Part shown: piece after piece, positions 1 through 11,528 of the stretch
How the letters are laid out: the number at the start of each line of letters is the position of its first letter
Numbering within the stretch: the first letter of the stretch is position 1
Assembly (NCBI RefSeq): GCF_964355755.1
Contig: NC_092672.1
Coordinates: 23,000,501 to 23,064,500 of the forward strand
Reading direction: 5' to 3'
DNA from: Antedon mediterranea
Taxonomy: Eukaryota > Echinodermata > Crinoidea > Comatulida > Antedonidae
Length of the DNA stretch: 64,000 nt
Notes under the pieces: generated by a model
Seen by the model: only the letters and a program-made list of their open reading frames with translations
What the model was told of the DNA's origin: nothing
The model's database searches: none
Made by a program: the position numbers and the translations under genes

Positions 1-1063
1 TTATTTGGTTTAACCATACAGGTATAGATTTAGATTTATGGGCCCCCTTGGAGAATAAACATAAATAGTATTGCAACGCTGTACAATACTGTTAAGGTAT
101 TTTAATGGTTAAAACCACTTTTGATCGCAATATGTAATATAAAAATATATACAAATAAACTTTATTACTGTGAGTGTGGGTAGGCCCTACTGTTAGATTA
201 TAAACATATAATATACAAATAAACATTCCAAATTATTTGGTTTAACCATAGAGGTATAGATTTAGATTTATGGGCCCCCTTGGAGAATAAACATAAATAG
301 TATTGCAATGCTGTACAATACTGTTAAGGTATTAACCACTTTTGATCGCAATTTGAATCGCAAATTTCTTACTGTGAGTGTTGGTACTGTTAGATGTAAT
401 ATAAAAATATATACAAATAAACTTTATTACTGTGAGTGTGGGTAGGCCCTACTGTTAGATTATAAACATATAATATACAAATAAATAAACGTTATTACTG
501 ACAGTTGCTTCTCAACGTTTGTATTAATTAATAATTTAAAAATATATAAACGTCGTAGTGGTGTATCGTTACATGTACTTTACTATTTCAATCGACTATG
601 ACAGTGAGAGTTTTAACAAAGTACCGTATTAAATCGTAAATGTTTTACTGTATTTAGTGGTATATTATTTATAGGCCTATAAAACATTAAAAACAATATT
701 TCATTACTGAGTGGATAAGAATATATTTTAAAATGTTTCCTCTTTGTACCTATCTTCTTCCCCCATCCCTCAACCCTTAATGTTACATACAAAACACAAA
801 TTGGGTTTGTTTAAATGAGTCCAAATAAAAAAATTTGACTCATTTTGTTTCTCCCTCGGAAGTAATTCCCAGGGTGCTAATTTTGGTTGACTACATAAAT
901 CATTGTGTATATTTATTCGTTTCTGTAAACGACAATGTATTATAGTCCTGCGGTACGTACATTTGAAATCTCCATTTTTTTCTCGCTGGAAATACTGTGT
1001 ATTCGAGAACCATCTGTGGGCACGACCTAGATGGTACGCGAGCAAAGCGAGCGTGCCATCTAG
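1..1063 (+). mobile_element. Helitron-like non-autonomous element, copy 1 (left part cut by window)
   Basis: The segment ends in a hairpin starting CTAGATGGTACGCGAGC and closing GCGTGCCATCTAG (1027-1063), followed by T. This fits the Helitron rule of a 3' hairpin, a CTRR end and insertion at A|T. A GAGAACCATC box sits just upstream. From about 488 on it matches 5864-6681, so both are copies of one family. Its left part is itself partly duplicated: a block at 1 recurs at 233, and a block at 132 recurs at 394. No coding sequence is seen. The 5' end lies outside or cannot be fixed. Confidence 0.5.
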
Positions 1064-1070
1064 TTTTATA

Positions 1071-1975
1071 GAATTCTTGTTTCAAGCAATATATTTCTTA
1101 AAATAAGTAAGAATATTCCGATTTGTATTTTTTTGAATTCTTGTTTCAAGCAAGATATTTCTTAAAATAAGTAAGAATATTCCGATTTTTATTTTTTGAA
1201 TTCTTGTTTCAAGCAATATTTTTCTTAAAATAAGTAAGAATATTCCGATTTGTATTTTTTGAATTCTTGTTTCAAGCAATATTTTTCTTAAAATAAGTAA
1301 GAATATTCCGATTTGTATTTTTTGAATTCTTGTTTCAAGCAATATTTTTCTTAAAATAAGTAAGAATATTCCGATTTGTATTTTTTTGAATTCTTGTTTC
1401 AAGCAAAATATTTCTTAAAATAAGTAAGAATATTCCGGTTTTTATTTTTTGAATTCTTGTTTCAAGCAATATTTTTCTTAAAATAAGTAAGAATATTCCG
1501 ATTTGTATTTTTTGAATTCTTGTTTCAAGCAATATTTTTCTTAAAATAAGTAAGAATATTCCGATTTGTATTTTTTGAATTCTTGTTTCAAGCAATATAT
1601 TTCTTAAAATAAGTAAGAATATTCCGATTTGTATTTTTTGAATTCTTGTTTCAAGCAATATTTTTCTTAAAATAAGTAAGAATATTCCGATTTGTATTTT
1701 TTGAATTCTTGTTTCAAGCAATATTTTTCTTAAAATAAGTAAGAATATTCCGATTTGTATTTTTTGAATTCTTGTTTCAAGCAATATATTTCTTAAAATA
1801 AGTAAGAATATTCCGATTTTTATTTGTAGAATTCTTGTTTCAAGCAATATTTTTCTTAAAATAAGTAAGAATATTCCGATTTGTATTTTTTAGAATTCTT
1901 GTTTTAAGCAATATTTTTCTTAAAATAAGTAAGAATATTCCGATTTGTATTTTTTTGAATTCTTGTTTCAAGCAA
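1071..1975. repeat. 63-bp satellite, about 15 units
   Basis: The unit starts GAATTCTTGTTTCAAGCAAT, passes TTCTTAAAATAAGTAAGAAT and ends CCGATTTGTATTTTTT. Units start at 1071, 1135, 1198, 1261, 1324, 1388, 1451, 1514, 1577, 1640, 1703, 1766, 1829, 1893 and 1957, so the period is 63 with occasional 64. Because 63 is a multiple of three, one frame stays open for 100-170 codons; it is not a gene. Confidence 0.95.
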
Positions 1976-2024
1976 AACTTTTTTAAAAATAAGTAAACAA
2001 GAAGTCTTATCAAATAAAAACCAG

Positions 2025-2130
2025 TAAATGTTTACTTATTTTAAGAAAAGTATTGCTTGAAACAAGAAGTCTATCAAATTAAAATTCGTAAATTCTTACT
2101 TATATTGGGAAAAAAATTGCTTGAAACAAG
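2025..2130. repeat. Inverted, degenerate copies of the 63-bp satellite unit
   Basis: Just past the array the same words appear on the opposite strand: TTACTTATTTTAAGAAAAGT, TTGCTTGAAACAAGAAGTCT and TTGCTTGAAACAAGAATTCT. The array thus ends in a head-to-head junction. Confidence 0.75.
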
Positions 2131-2714
2131 AATTCTGTAAAATATAAATCATTAAAAATTTATTTTAAGAACGATAAATGAATACTCATTTTAAGTAATA
2201 TTTTACTTAAACAAATAAATTCAAGAATGTTATAAAACATAATATTAACAATACTGTTATTTTCATTAAGAACTACAATTTACATGACATTAGGTACAAT
2301 AATATATACAACTTCTTTAATACAAACTTGTTTTTATTAATAATGAAATGCCATCAAAAGAAAACTTAAAAACATTAAAATGGTAAAATACAAATTTCGT
2401 AAAATTCTTCTCCCGCACCTGGGCTTTAAACTATTAGGTGTCTTTAGATTTATTAATGTATACTAATGATGATTCAACAGTCTTTGTCAAGTGTACAGGT
2501 GTGTTTTCATCACAAATCACTAACTGTTAAAGGATAGTGAGGCCTACTTCTTTTCATTTTGGATAATCGAAATCCAGAAGGTAAAAAGTGGAGAGGAGAG
2601 TAACTAGAGCCTCATCTAATTTTGCTTTCTTTGTAGTTAGAATTGTTTGCTAAACTTTAATGTAGGCCATTTCTGTGTCCAAAAGCAATACCGGCATATT
2701 ACCTGATCGGCGTG
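2131..2714. other. Gene-free stretch
   Basis: AT-rich sequence between the inverted satellite relics and the TIR element. No exon, RNA gene or recognisable repeat was seen. Confidence 0.5.
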
Positions 2715-4423
2715 CAGGCCTCGAATTTGGGGATTTTAGGGGCAAGGCCATTTGGCCTCCGGTTTTCATTGATTTTAGGGGCACCAAGGCCAAATGGGAG
2801 GGCACCAAGGCCATTTGTTTTAAATCAAAGGGGCACCAAGGCCAAAATTAAAAAATATTTTAATAACTAGGCCAAAATTTTAAAATAGCTTGTTTCCGGT
2901 TGAGGGTGGAATTTTTTTCCAAAAAAAAAATTCTACCCGCAAAATGTTTTGGGATTTCCCCCTATTCATCAGATCGCGGAGTAGTAGTAGGACTGTCTAT
3001 ACAATACATCTTTTTGTATTTCATATAAATATTACGTGTATTTACGATCCATATAAATAATAAATAGGTACGATGTTCAGCGTTTATAGTTTACCGTCCT
3101 GTGTTGAATGTTTCGTTTAGTTTCAAATAATGCGATAAAAAGGCATGTGAAGCCAACCAAGTAAGGCCCGGAACAGGTATAAAAACCCTTACTTTACAAC
3201 AGCAAGCTACTCAGCCTTACTTAGCTAGCAGCCGACGGAGAAAACATGATACAAAAACAATTTGTTTGTAGGCCTTACCTACAACTATTCATACACAGTG
3301 TGTTAACCACGGTAAAAATCAAGCCAATTACATTATGTAGTAGAATATAAATTATAGTTATTTTCCGAGTTTCGATTTCTGAAGCTTTTTTGTTAACCCA
3401 TATTTATAAGAATTCAAAACACGGACGGACACCGACCCCTTTCTCTCTCTGTTTAGCCTTCGGCACGTGTATTCTGGACTATACCATTTCCTTGAATTCG
3501 GTAAAAACGCGTTTGGTAATTTAGTGTACGACGTTGTTAAACAAGATTTTTCGATGATCTGTCTGCTGGATTATTGAGGTGGGTGCGATAAAATATAAAT
3601 ATGATATACTTCCAACGATCTTCGGGTTGAGGTGCAGGTTTAACTTTGGTGCTAAAGGGTAAACACCCCTAATTTTACATGTATAATGGACTACACCATG
3701 CAGGAACGCACATGGTATTTTCTTCTCAGAGGGTGCGTGTACGTCAAAAGGAATTGTTTTTCCAACGATCCGCCGATCCTTCGCGCGTACTCTCACACGA
3801 CGACGTTGTGTGTGAAATTTCTTATCAGAGGGTGCGTGTGCGTCAAATAGAATTGTTTTCCCAATGCATTGAATTGCGTGTGTTCGACCGGATCGGCGGC
3901 GGGAGGATAGGCTAGGCTAGCTAGGAGTGCGTGTAATATTTTTTTCATCGAAGGCGGCTAGCTCGATTATTGTGCGACTTTAATACTTTCAGTAGTAACC
4001 TCTGATCGAGGAACGTTTTTAGCTTGATTATTAAAACTTTACACCCCTGTATTTTAATGTACTATCTATACCATGATTTACCACGCACGGCGGCCGGGAT
4101 GATATTGTTTTGGTTACCCTATTGCAATGTTCGATGTTTTGTTTACTGTTTGTGTATTAATAAATGCGTTTAGGGAAATCCCCTTGCAACGAAGACAGGC
4201 GATAGTTTTGCGTCTCGTCCGAGTCGTGTAAACAAATCTTCTTGACATTATTTTCTATCTAATTCAGTGGTTTTTATTGTGGTAAAACTCGGGAAGGGCA
4301 CTCGCGGCCAACGCAAAAAAAAGGGCAGGCCAGTAGTGGCCGTGGGTGCTATTCATTTTCGAGGGCATTGAGGCCAACTGGGAGGGCACCGACGGCGGTG
4401 GCCGCGGTAAAATTCGAGGCCTG
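2715..4423. mobile_element. Non-autonomous TIR transposon with 6-bp target duplication (hAT-like ends)
   Basis: The element begins CAGGCCTCGAATTT and ends with its exact reverse complement, AAATTCGAGGCCTG: 14 bp of perfect inverted repeat. GGCGTG flanks it directly on both sides (2709-2714 and 4424-4429), which reads as a 6-bp target-site duplication. CAG-starting termini fit hAT-type elements, although 8 bp is the more usual duplication. Subterminal GGCACCAAGGCCAAATGG blocks recur on the left, and GCATTGAGGCCAAC / GGCACCGACGGC on the right. Inside, a roughly 45-bp block beginning CAGAGGGTGCGTGT occurs at about 3727 and 3827. No transposase frame is present. Confidence 0.7.
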
Positions 4424-4429
4424 GGCGTG

Positions 4430-5646
4430 AAGACCAGGATTCTGGATCTTTATTCATGTTCCTAAAAATGAAAAGAGATTAATATAGTTTTAGTTATTAC
4501 TGTATTTAAAATATGTGTAACATCATCAACTAATTGGGTACGGTGTGGTTTTAGAGTCCTATATCTGGGGCGGTAAACACAAAAACATGACGCAATATTA
4601 GAACGGTGGTAAGAATAATTTTACATTATAAGACATAAGGGTGGGTGGAATATGCATTTGAACTTTTTAATCACAAACTTTGCCCTGTTTATACCGATCC
4701 CAAAGACAGAGGCCTGGCTGTATCTATTATTTTTAGTTAAATTATTAGGGTCTAAATTTATTTTTAATATTACTATTTAGGAAGACAATACGCAAAACGG
4801 TGCTCAATCCTGATTGATGTTTTTATTCCGTATCAATGTTTATAATAACAATCATACAATTAAATGTAAATTTTGTTTAATTGTTTGATTTTAATAAATT
4901 ATTGTAAACATAGTATATACCTCAAATTTTAAGCTAAGATAAATTTGATTTTAAAAAAACACTTTAAGATATTTTTTTTTAATGTACATAATGTTACTTA
5001 AGTATTTTAAATTTTAAAAAACACTAAATACCTTCAAGGTCGGCAGACTTTTTTTGATGAGTTTTTCCCAACAAATATGTTTGACAGATTTGACAACATA
5101 TGGGTTATCTTTGAACCTAATCAAAAATAACAAATTGAAAACATTATATCTATATATAAATTTACGTAAGGGCAAAATTCGGTAAATCGCGCCTTACTTC
5201 TAGAATGTTTACTCGATGGTATATAAAGTTGGTTCGTACTTTCGATACTGATTTTAACCACCTGATGTAACCCTGTTTACTAATTAAATGGAGTTCGATA
5301 ATTAGTTATTGACGATTAAAACGAATTTAGGTTCAACGATTTGCCCCAAATAGGGGTGTTTTCCGATCGTGGTATACACTGTCCAATGCATGTCTATCTT
5401 GAAAAATACCCGCATACAATAATACGAGGATGCTTCGCATTTTCCTATCTCCTCCTACGATAATTGTTTTTAATGGATGAAAACCGGTTGAACAGCTCGA
5501 GTACAGCATCATAATGTTGAAGACAGACCTATTTTCTTAAAAACATACTATTTTGATAGATTTAATATACATTTATACAAATGTATTGATTTCCGATGAA
5601 TGGAACATTCCAATAATAACTCTTTGCTTTAACACAAGTACCACCA
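4430..5646. other. Gene-free stretch
   Basis: AT-rich, with no supported coding sequence or repeat structure. A PuPy-mixed region around 5160-5470 has slightly higher G+C but no open exon. Confidence 0.5.
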
Positions 5647-6681
5647 GCTGTAGGTAAATTTATTGGCCCTTGGGGAATTAACCTAAAACGTATATATAGA
5701 TATAGTATTGCAATAAATACGTATTAACATTTGTGGTCGCCATTGAATTTACTGTGAGTGTGGGTACTGTTAGATGTATAACACAATCGTGTACAAATAA
5801 ACGTATTACTGTGAGTGTAGGCCCTACTGTTATATAGAACGTACAATATACAAATAAACTGTAGTACTGACAGTTGCTTCTCAACGTTTGTATTAATTAA
5901 TAATTACAAAGAATATAAACGTTGTAGTGGTACGTGTATCGTTAAATGTACTACCGTATTCTATTTCAATCGACTATGACAGTGACAGTTTTAACAATAA
6001 AATATTAAGTCGCAAATGTGTTACTGTATCAAGTGGTATATTATTTTATAGGCCTGTGAGTAGGCCCTACTGTTATACAAAACGTACAATATACAAATAA
6101 ACTGTACTACTGACAGTTGCTTCTCAATGTTTGTATTAATTAATAATTACAAAGAATATAAACGTTGTAGTGGTACGTGTATCGTTACATGTACATGCTA
6201 TTTCAATGGACTATAACAGTGACAGTTTTAACAAAGTATTAAATCGCAAATGTGTTACTGTATCAAGTGGTATATTATTTATAGGCCTATCAAACATGAA
6301 AAACATATTTCGTTACTGAGTAGATAAAGAATATATTAAAACATTGTTCTTCTTTGTACCCATATCCTCTTCCCCATCCGTCAACCCTAATGTTACACAC
6401 AAAACACAAATTGGGTTTGTTTAAATGAGTCCAAATAACAAATTTGGACTCATTTTTGACAAGTTTCTCTTTCGGAAGTAATTCCCAGTGTGCTAATTTC
6501 AGTTTAATACATAAATCATCGTGTCTATTTATTCGTTTCTGTAAACAATAATAACTATTATCATCCTGCAGTACGTACATTAAAAAAAAAGCATTTTTTT
6601 ACGCTGAAATTACTGTGTATTCGAGAACCATCTGTGGGCACGACCTAGATGGTACGCGAGCGAAGCGAGCGTACCATCTAG
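5647..6681 (+). mobile_element. Helitron-like non-autonomous element, copy 2
   Basis: This second copy of the family shares most of its length with 1-1063. It ends in a near-perfect hairpin: arms CTAGATGGTACGC / GCGTACCATCTAG at 6645-6681 around GAGCGAAGCGA, followed by T. The box ATTCGAGAACCATCTGTGGG precedes the hairpin. The interior has an internal direct duplication (5860-6000 versus 6090-6240). The left boundary is estimated from where the similarity to copy 1 begins. Confidence 0.5.
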
Positions 6682-7747
6682 TTATATAAATTTATTTAAA
6701 TGAGTGGAATAATGTATGGACATAAACTTGATATACTGTAGCTCAAATTTTTAATAATGTAGCCTACAGTTTTGTAGGTGGTCAATGTAAAAGGAAGGGG
6801 AAAGGGTGGGCTGGCCAGGAGAGCATTAATATGTCAAAAATTAATATTCATAAGTCATTTATTTAATTTTAGTTGTCAAAGGGAGGAGTGCATGACACTA
6901 GCTTGAGTCGAACCAAGCTGTTAAAAATACGTACACAATATGTACACGTATTTTCCTCACTACCATTGGTCCATTATAAAACTATTTATGAATAGATAAA
7001 AGTACAAAAACATACACTGTACTTACCAGATGGAGGACTGGTGTTTCTCTTTAAAATACCAAAATAAACTATATTATTCTCTTCTTTGGAAAAATTTGCT
7101 AAGCACTTTTTTAAAAAGCTTTCTTTTGTATTTCATTCCTCTTTGCCTAGTAATAATTAGTATCCTTCGAACTTCTTCAATTACCTAACAAATAATTTAA
7201 GATATTGTAAATAACACAGTTTTTTAAAAAGAAATTTAATATAACAATTTTAGTTATGCAGTACGTATGTTTTTTGTTTGTTTTTTTAGTATGTTTTTTT
7301 TAAATTTAGAGTTAAAAACATTAAGTTTCAATATCGATGTGATCACTTCGGGGATTAGGCTACTTAGTGTGTACAATTAATTAAATATAAAGAAGAGTTT
7401 TTAAATGTCATTATATTTCTCATTGGAATATGTGTATATAATATAATCCTTCGTAGATATTTCATGGCTACATTACAAAATAACTGTTACATTATACTGT
7501 AATTGTATTATCTATTATTAGGCCTTCCTTATACCTAGCTGAAATAGGTCCCACAATATTTGTCCCCTCTGTCAATGTCTGAACTAAAATGCTAAGCTAA
7601 ACCTATACACCTGTCCGTCAGTACAGGCATAGTAGGCTAGCCTAGACCTACTAGTTCCAGGCCTACAGTATTACTAAACTAGGAAGGAGCCTAGGCTAGG
7701 CCTAGAGACTGCTGGCAGATTAAAATATAATTATTAGGCCTACGAAC
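6682..7747. other. Gene-free stretch, possible 3' side of the 7.75 kb minus-strand gene
   Basis: If the exon at 7748-7814 is real, its following exons should lie here. A good minus-strand donor (CATCTG|GTAAGTAC near 7024) is present. A minus-strand open stretch of about 36 codons lies at 7080-7190 (RRILIITRQRGMKYKRK). Neither could be joined into a convincing protein. Confidence 0.3.
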
Positions 7748-7814
7748 CTGTTAAAATGTTGGCCACTTCTTCATCTATTTCTCGGATCTTCAACAAAGCG
7801 TCTTCCTTCGACAT
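7748..7814 (-). CDS. Candidate first coding exon of an unidentified minus-strand gene
   Basis: On the minus strand an ATG opens a 22-codon reading frame, MSKEDALLKIREIDEEVANI followed by LT. It then meets a usable donor (AACAG|GTTCGT) in phase 1; unspliced, the frame stops two codons later. The peptide is charged and helical with evenly spaced hydrophobic residues, and its codon use is less AT-biased than the surroundings. A possible upstream non-coding exon ends at about 7890 in GAGTTT|GTAAGTAAA, and an acceptor CAATAG lies near 7839. The L-x-x-I-x-x-I-D-x-E-V-x-x-I-L pattern recalls the N-terminus of the Mediator subunit MED11 family, but no downstream exon with that family's sequence was found to the left. 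The assignment is therefore only a suggestion. Confidence 0.35.
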
Positions 7815-8469
7815 TATATTAGACTAAACTTACTAGGCCTATTGAAGCATTTAATATATAAATTGCGATGAAAGGTGTCTTTTACTTACAAACTCTAGAT
7901 TTTGAATGATTACTTTAAAAAACCGTTGGCCATGATCCCGCCGGGAGCTAGGTCATCGACCACACACAGTGTTGTTTTTCAACTATAACCAAAAATTTAT
8001 CGCTGGCCTTTTACCCAGAATGTATAAGGTCATTATACTGCTCAACGTTAAAGCATGGAGGTATAAACCTCCATGGTGGTTAAAGCAAATCTATAAAACG
8101 TCTGGACCAACAGTAATACGACAGACAATAATAATGACACATGTTTGTTGCAGTCCGAAAAAGAGCGATAAGTTGGTGCCAGTAAACTGAAGTAGGTACA
8201 GTATTTGCTACCCTATTTGCAAGGCATTAAAATTCAATTCATGGAAATACTCCGAATTTTCGAGTAACATGTGGAATTGGTGGTTCGCTGCCCGGCAAGC
8301 TTTGGAATTTACAATTCGTTTTACAAGCATGTCATAAGACGCCATTTTAAGGACGAGTATAACAATCGGCAACCTCCTGCAGTTGACGATGGAAACATCA
8401 GTATATAAGTATGCCTGGAGAAAACGAGGATGCCAATTGAGGATGAAGTAGAACTAGGCCTAGACTAGG

Positions 8470-9157
8470 AGACTGACGAAGTTAATGAAGAAAAAAACTA
8501 TTATAACGGGGATGATTTATCAACTGACGATAGTAGTAGTGATAATTCTAGTATTTTTATACTGTTAATGATTGTTTAATATTAATTATCTTGTTGATGC
8601 TCAGCAAGAAGGCCTACTAACTAGAGGATGAACAGGCAGATAATAGTATAAAAAAATGCTGATTTCTTTCTACTAAAATTAAAGGAGAGAAACAAGATTC
8701 CACAGGTAAGCCATTTTGCTTTAAAATTACAACAATTATGCATTTTAAACAATTTTTTATTAGAGAAATACGTCTATTTCCTAGGCCTTGCTGGTACTGT
8801 TATTATACAGGACTATTAGCTATAGTATTAACTATAGGACTTAGGTACTAGGCCTAGGCCTAGGCATTATACACTCTAAGTTTATGTTGCATTTTTTTGT
8901 GACCAATTTCATTGTTACAAATAACATTTTTTTTGTTAGGCTGCATAGCTCCCCAACTAAAGCACAACTTAGTTTTTAAACATATTAAAACTTGAATATA
9001 AAAAATATTAAATCAATATTATTTTCTTTAGGTTGCAGTGCAATCGATTATTCAAAGCACAAACAGTTTGATTACCCAGATTCTTTCATCAGTTGAAACT
9101 GAAGTGCTAACTGCTCTACCGTTGTGTGAATATAAGGATATTGACAATCTATTTTAA
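8470..9157 (+). pseudogene. Broken two-exon gene of transposon-associated type
   Basis: Two stretches of coding character join through a good intron. The first has an acidic run (NGDDLSTDDSSSDNSS near 8507-8555), then a frameshifted continuation ending NADFFLLKLKERNKIPQ at 8705, followed by GTAAGCC. The second starts at 9032 after TTTCTTTAG, reads VAVQSIIQSTNSLITQIL, then SSVETEVLTALPLCEYKDID, and stops at 9155-9157. The phase-0 join gives KIPQ-VAVQ without a break. An acidic segment followed by FLLxLxE and a V-x-x-I-I-x-S-T-x-S-L helix is typical of a group of uncharacterised invertebrate proteins of probable transposon origin, often annotated with zinc fingers; this is from memory of the style, not a search. 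A stop codon, a frameshift at an A-run near 8650 and loss of the C-terminus at the satellite junction show it is dead. Confidence 0.4.
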
Positions 9158-10690
9158 GTAAAACATTTCTCAAAATAAGTATTTTTAAGAATATTAAAAT
9201 AGAATTGACTTCAATTCAAGCAAAAATAGTCTTGATAGGATATACTGTAGTATGATATTGACTTCTTATCTTAAGTAAAACATTTCTCAAAATAAGTATT
9301 TTTAAAAATATTGCGAATCTCAATTTAAGCAAAAATAGTCTTGATAAGATAGTATGATATTGACTTCTTATTTTAAGTAAAACATTTCTCAAAATAAGTA
9401 TTTTAAAGAATATTGCGAATCTTGATTCAAGTAAAAATAGTCTTGATAAGATAGTATGATATTGACTTCTTATTTTAAGTAAAACATTTCTCAAAATCAG
9501 AATATTGCGAATCTGAATTCAAGCAAAAATAGTCTTGATAGGATAGTATGATATTGACTTCTTATTTTCAGTAAAACATTTTTCAAAATAAGTATTTTTT
9601 AAAATATTGCGAATCTCAATTTAAGCAAAAATAGTCTTGATAAGATAGTATGATATTGACTTCTTATTTTAAGTAAAACATTTCTCGAAATAAGTATTTT
9701 TAAGAATATTGCGAATCTTGATTCAAGTAAAAATAGTCTTGATAAGATAGTATGATATTGACTTCTTATTTTAAGTAAAACATTTCTCAAAATAAGTATT
9801 TTTAAAAATATTGCGAATCTCAATTTAAGCAAAAATAGTCTTGATAAGATAGTATGATATTGACTTCTTATTTTAAGTAAAACATTTCTCAAAATAAGTA
9901 TTTTTAAGAATATTGCGAAACCTAATTTAAGAAACTTTGTCTTACCTAGAAAAATATTTATTGTTTTAAGTAATTTTTAGAATTCATCAATCTTGATTTA
10001 AGAAAAATTATTCTTGATAGGGATAAATATAATATTGATTTCTTATTTTAAGTAAAATACTTTTCAAATTAAGTATTTTCAAATCTTGTTTTAAGCAAAA
10101 CTATTCTTAATAAGAAGAGAATGATATTGACTTCTTATTTTAAGTAAAATATTTCTTGTAATAAGCATTTTCAAGAATATTGCGAATCTTGATTCAAGTA
10201 AAAATAATCTTGATAAGGGTAGTGTGAAATTGACTTCTTATTTTAAGTAAAATATTTCTCAAAACAAGTATTTTCAAGACTATTGCGAAACCTAATTTAA
10301 GAAACTTTGTCTTACCTAGAAAAATATTGATTGTTTTAAGTAATTTTTATAATTCATCAATCTTGATTTAAGAAAAATTATTCTTGATAGGGATAAATAT
10401 AATATAGATTTCTTATTTTAAGTAAAATACTTTTCAAATTAAGTATTTTCAAATCTTGTTTTAAGCAAAACTATTCTTAATAAGAAGAGAATGATATTGA
10501 CTTCTTATTTTAAGTAAAATATTTCTTGTAATAAGCATTTTCAAGAATATTGCAAAACTTAATTTAAGAAAATGTGTCTTTTCTAGAAAATTATTTCTTG
10601 TTTTAAGTAATTTTAAATCTTGACAAGAAAAAAAATACTTATTTTAAGAATTTTTTCTTAAAACAAGATTTTTTTTTCTTGCTTAGAATT
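9141..10690. repeat. 102-bp satellite with a diverged 370-bp higher-order part
   Basis: Units share GACTTCTTATTTTAAGTAAA, CATTTCTCAAAATAAGTATT and TCTTGATTCAAGCAAAAATA. The ACTTCTTAT anchor recurs every 102 bp from 9261 to 9863, with one 92-bp unit. From 9915 the units are diverged, and a block beginning GCGAAACCTAATTTAAGAAA repeats after 370 bp (9915 and 10285). Frames on the minus strand at 9216-9892 are open only because of the period. Confidence 0.9.
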
Positions 10691-10706
10691 TCAAATTTTG
10701 CTGTGT

Positions 10707-11528
10707 AGCTGTATGTTAGATGGTTTGTATATTGTGTGTTTATATCTTATCTTAGCTGTATGTTAGATGGTTTGTATATTGTGTGTTTATATCTTATCTT
10801 AGCTGTATGTTAGATGGTTTGTATATTGTGTGTTTATATCTTATCTTAGCTGTATGTTAGATGGTTTGTATATTGTGTGTTTATATCTTATCTTAGCTGT
10901 ATGTTAGATGGTTTGTATATTGTGTGTTTATATCTTATCTTAGCTGTATGTTAGATGGTTTGTATATTGTGTGTTTATATCTTATCTTAGCTGTATGCTA
11001 GATGGTTTGTATATTGTGTGTTTATATCTTATCTTAGCTGTATGTTAGATGGTTTGTATATTGTGTGTTTATATCTTATCTTAGCTGTATGTTAGATGGT
11101 TTGTATATTGTGTGTTTATATCTTATCTTAGCTGTATGTTAGATGGTTTGTATATTGTGTGTTTATATCTTATCTTAGCTGTATGTTAGATGGTTTGTAT
11201 ATTGTGTGTTTATATCTTATCTTAGCTGTATGTTAGATGGTTTGTATATTGTGTGTTTATATCTTATCTTAGCTGTATGTTAGATGGTTTGTATATTGTG
11301 TGTTTATATCTTATCTTAGCTGTATGCTAGATGGTTTGTATATTGTGTGTTTATATCTTATCTTAGCTGTATGTTAGATGGTTTGTATATTGTGTGTTTA
11401 TATCTTATCTTAGCTGTATGTTAGATGGTTTGTATATTGTGTGTTTATATCTTATCTTAGCTGTATGTTAGATGGTTTGTATATTGTGTGTTTATATCTT
11501 ATCTTAGCTGTATGTTAGATGGTTTGTC
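10707..11528. repeat. 47-bp satellite, 17 full units plus a partial
   Basis: The unit is AGCTGTATGTTAGATGGTTT followed by GTATATTGTGTGTTTATATC and TTATCTT. Units are almost identical from 10707 to 11506, at exactly 47 bp. Only two carry TATGCTAG instead of TATGTTAG: the 7th (10989) and 14th (11318). Confidence 0.97.

Noticed and set aside
1082-1847. Minus-strand ORFs of 106 and 170 codons with repeated LLETRIQKIQIGIFLLIL
   Set aside because: They are the 63-bp satellite read in frame; 63 is a multiple of three, so no stop accumulates.
7969-8190. 73-codon plus-strand ORF
   Set aside because: It spans a perfect local hairpin (GGAGGTATAAACCTCC) and has no coding signature; probably fold-back repeat DNA.
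9216-9892. Minus-strand ORFs of 92 and 97 codons with repeated RNVLLKIRSQYHTILSRLF
   Set aside because: 102-bp satellite read in frame, with no independent coding evidence.
10707-11528. CRISPR-like look of a regular 47-bp array
   Set aside because: There are no unique spacers; the whole unit repeats in a eukaryotic context.
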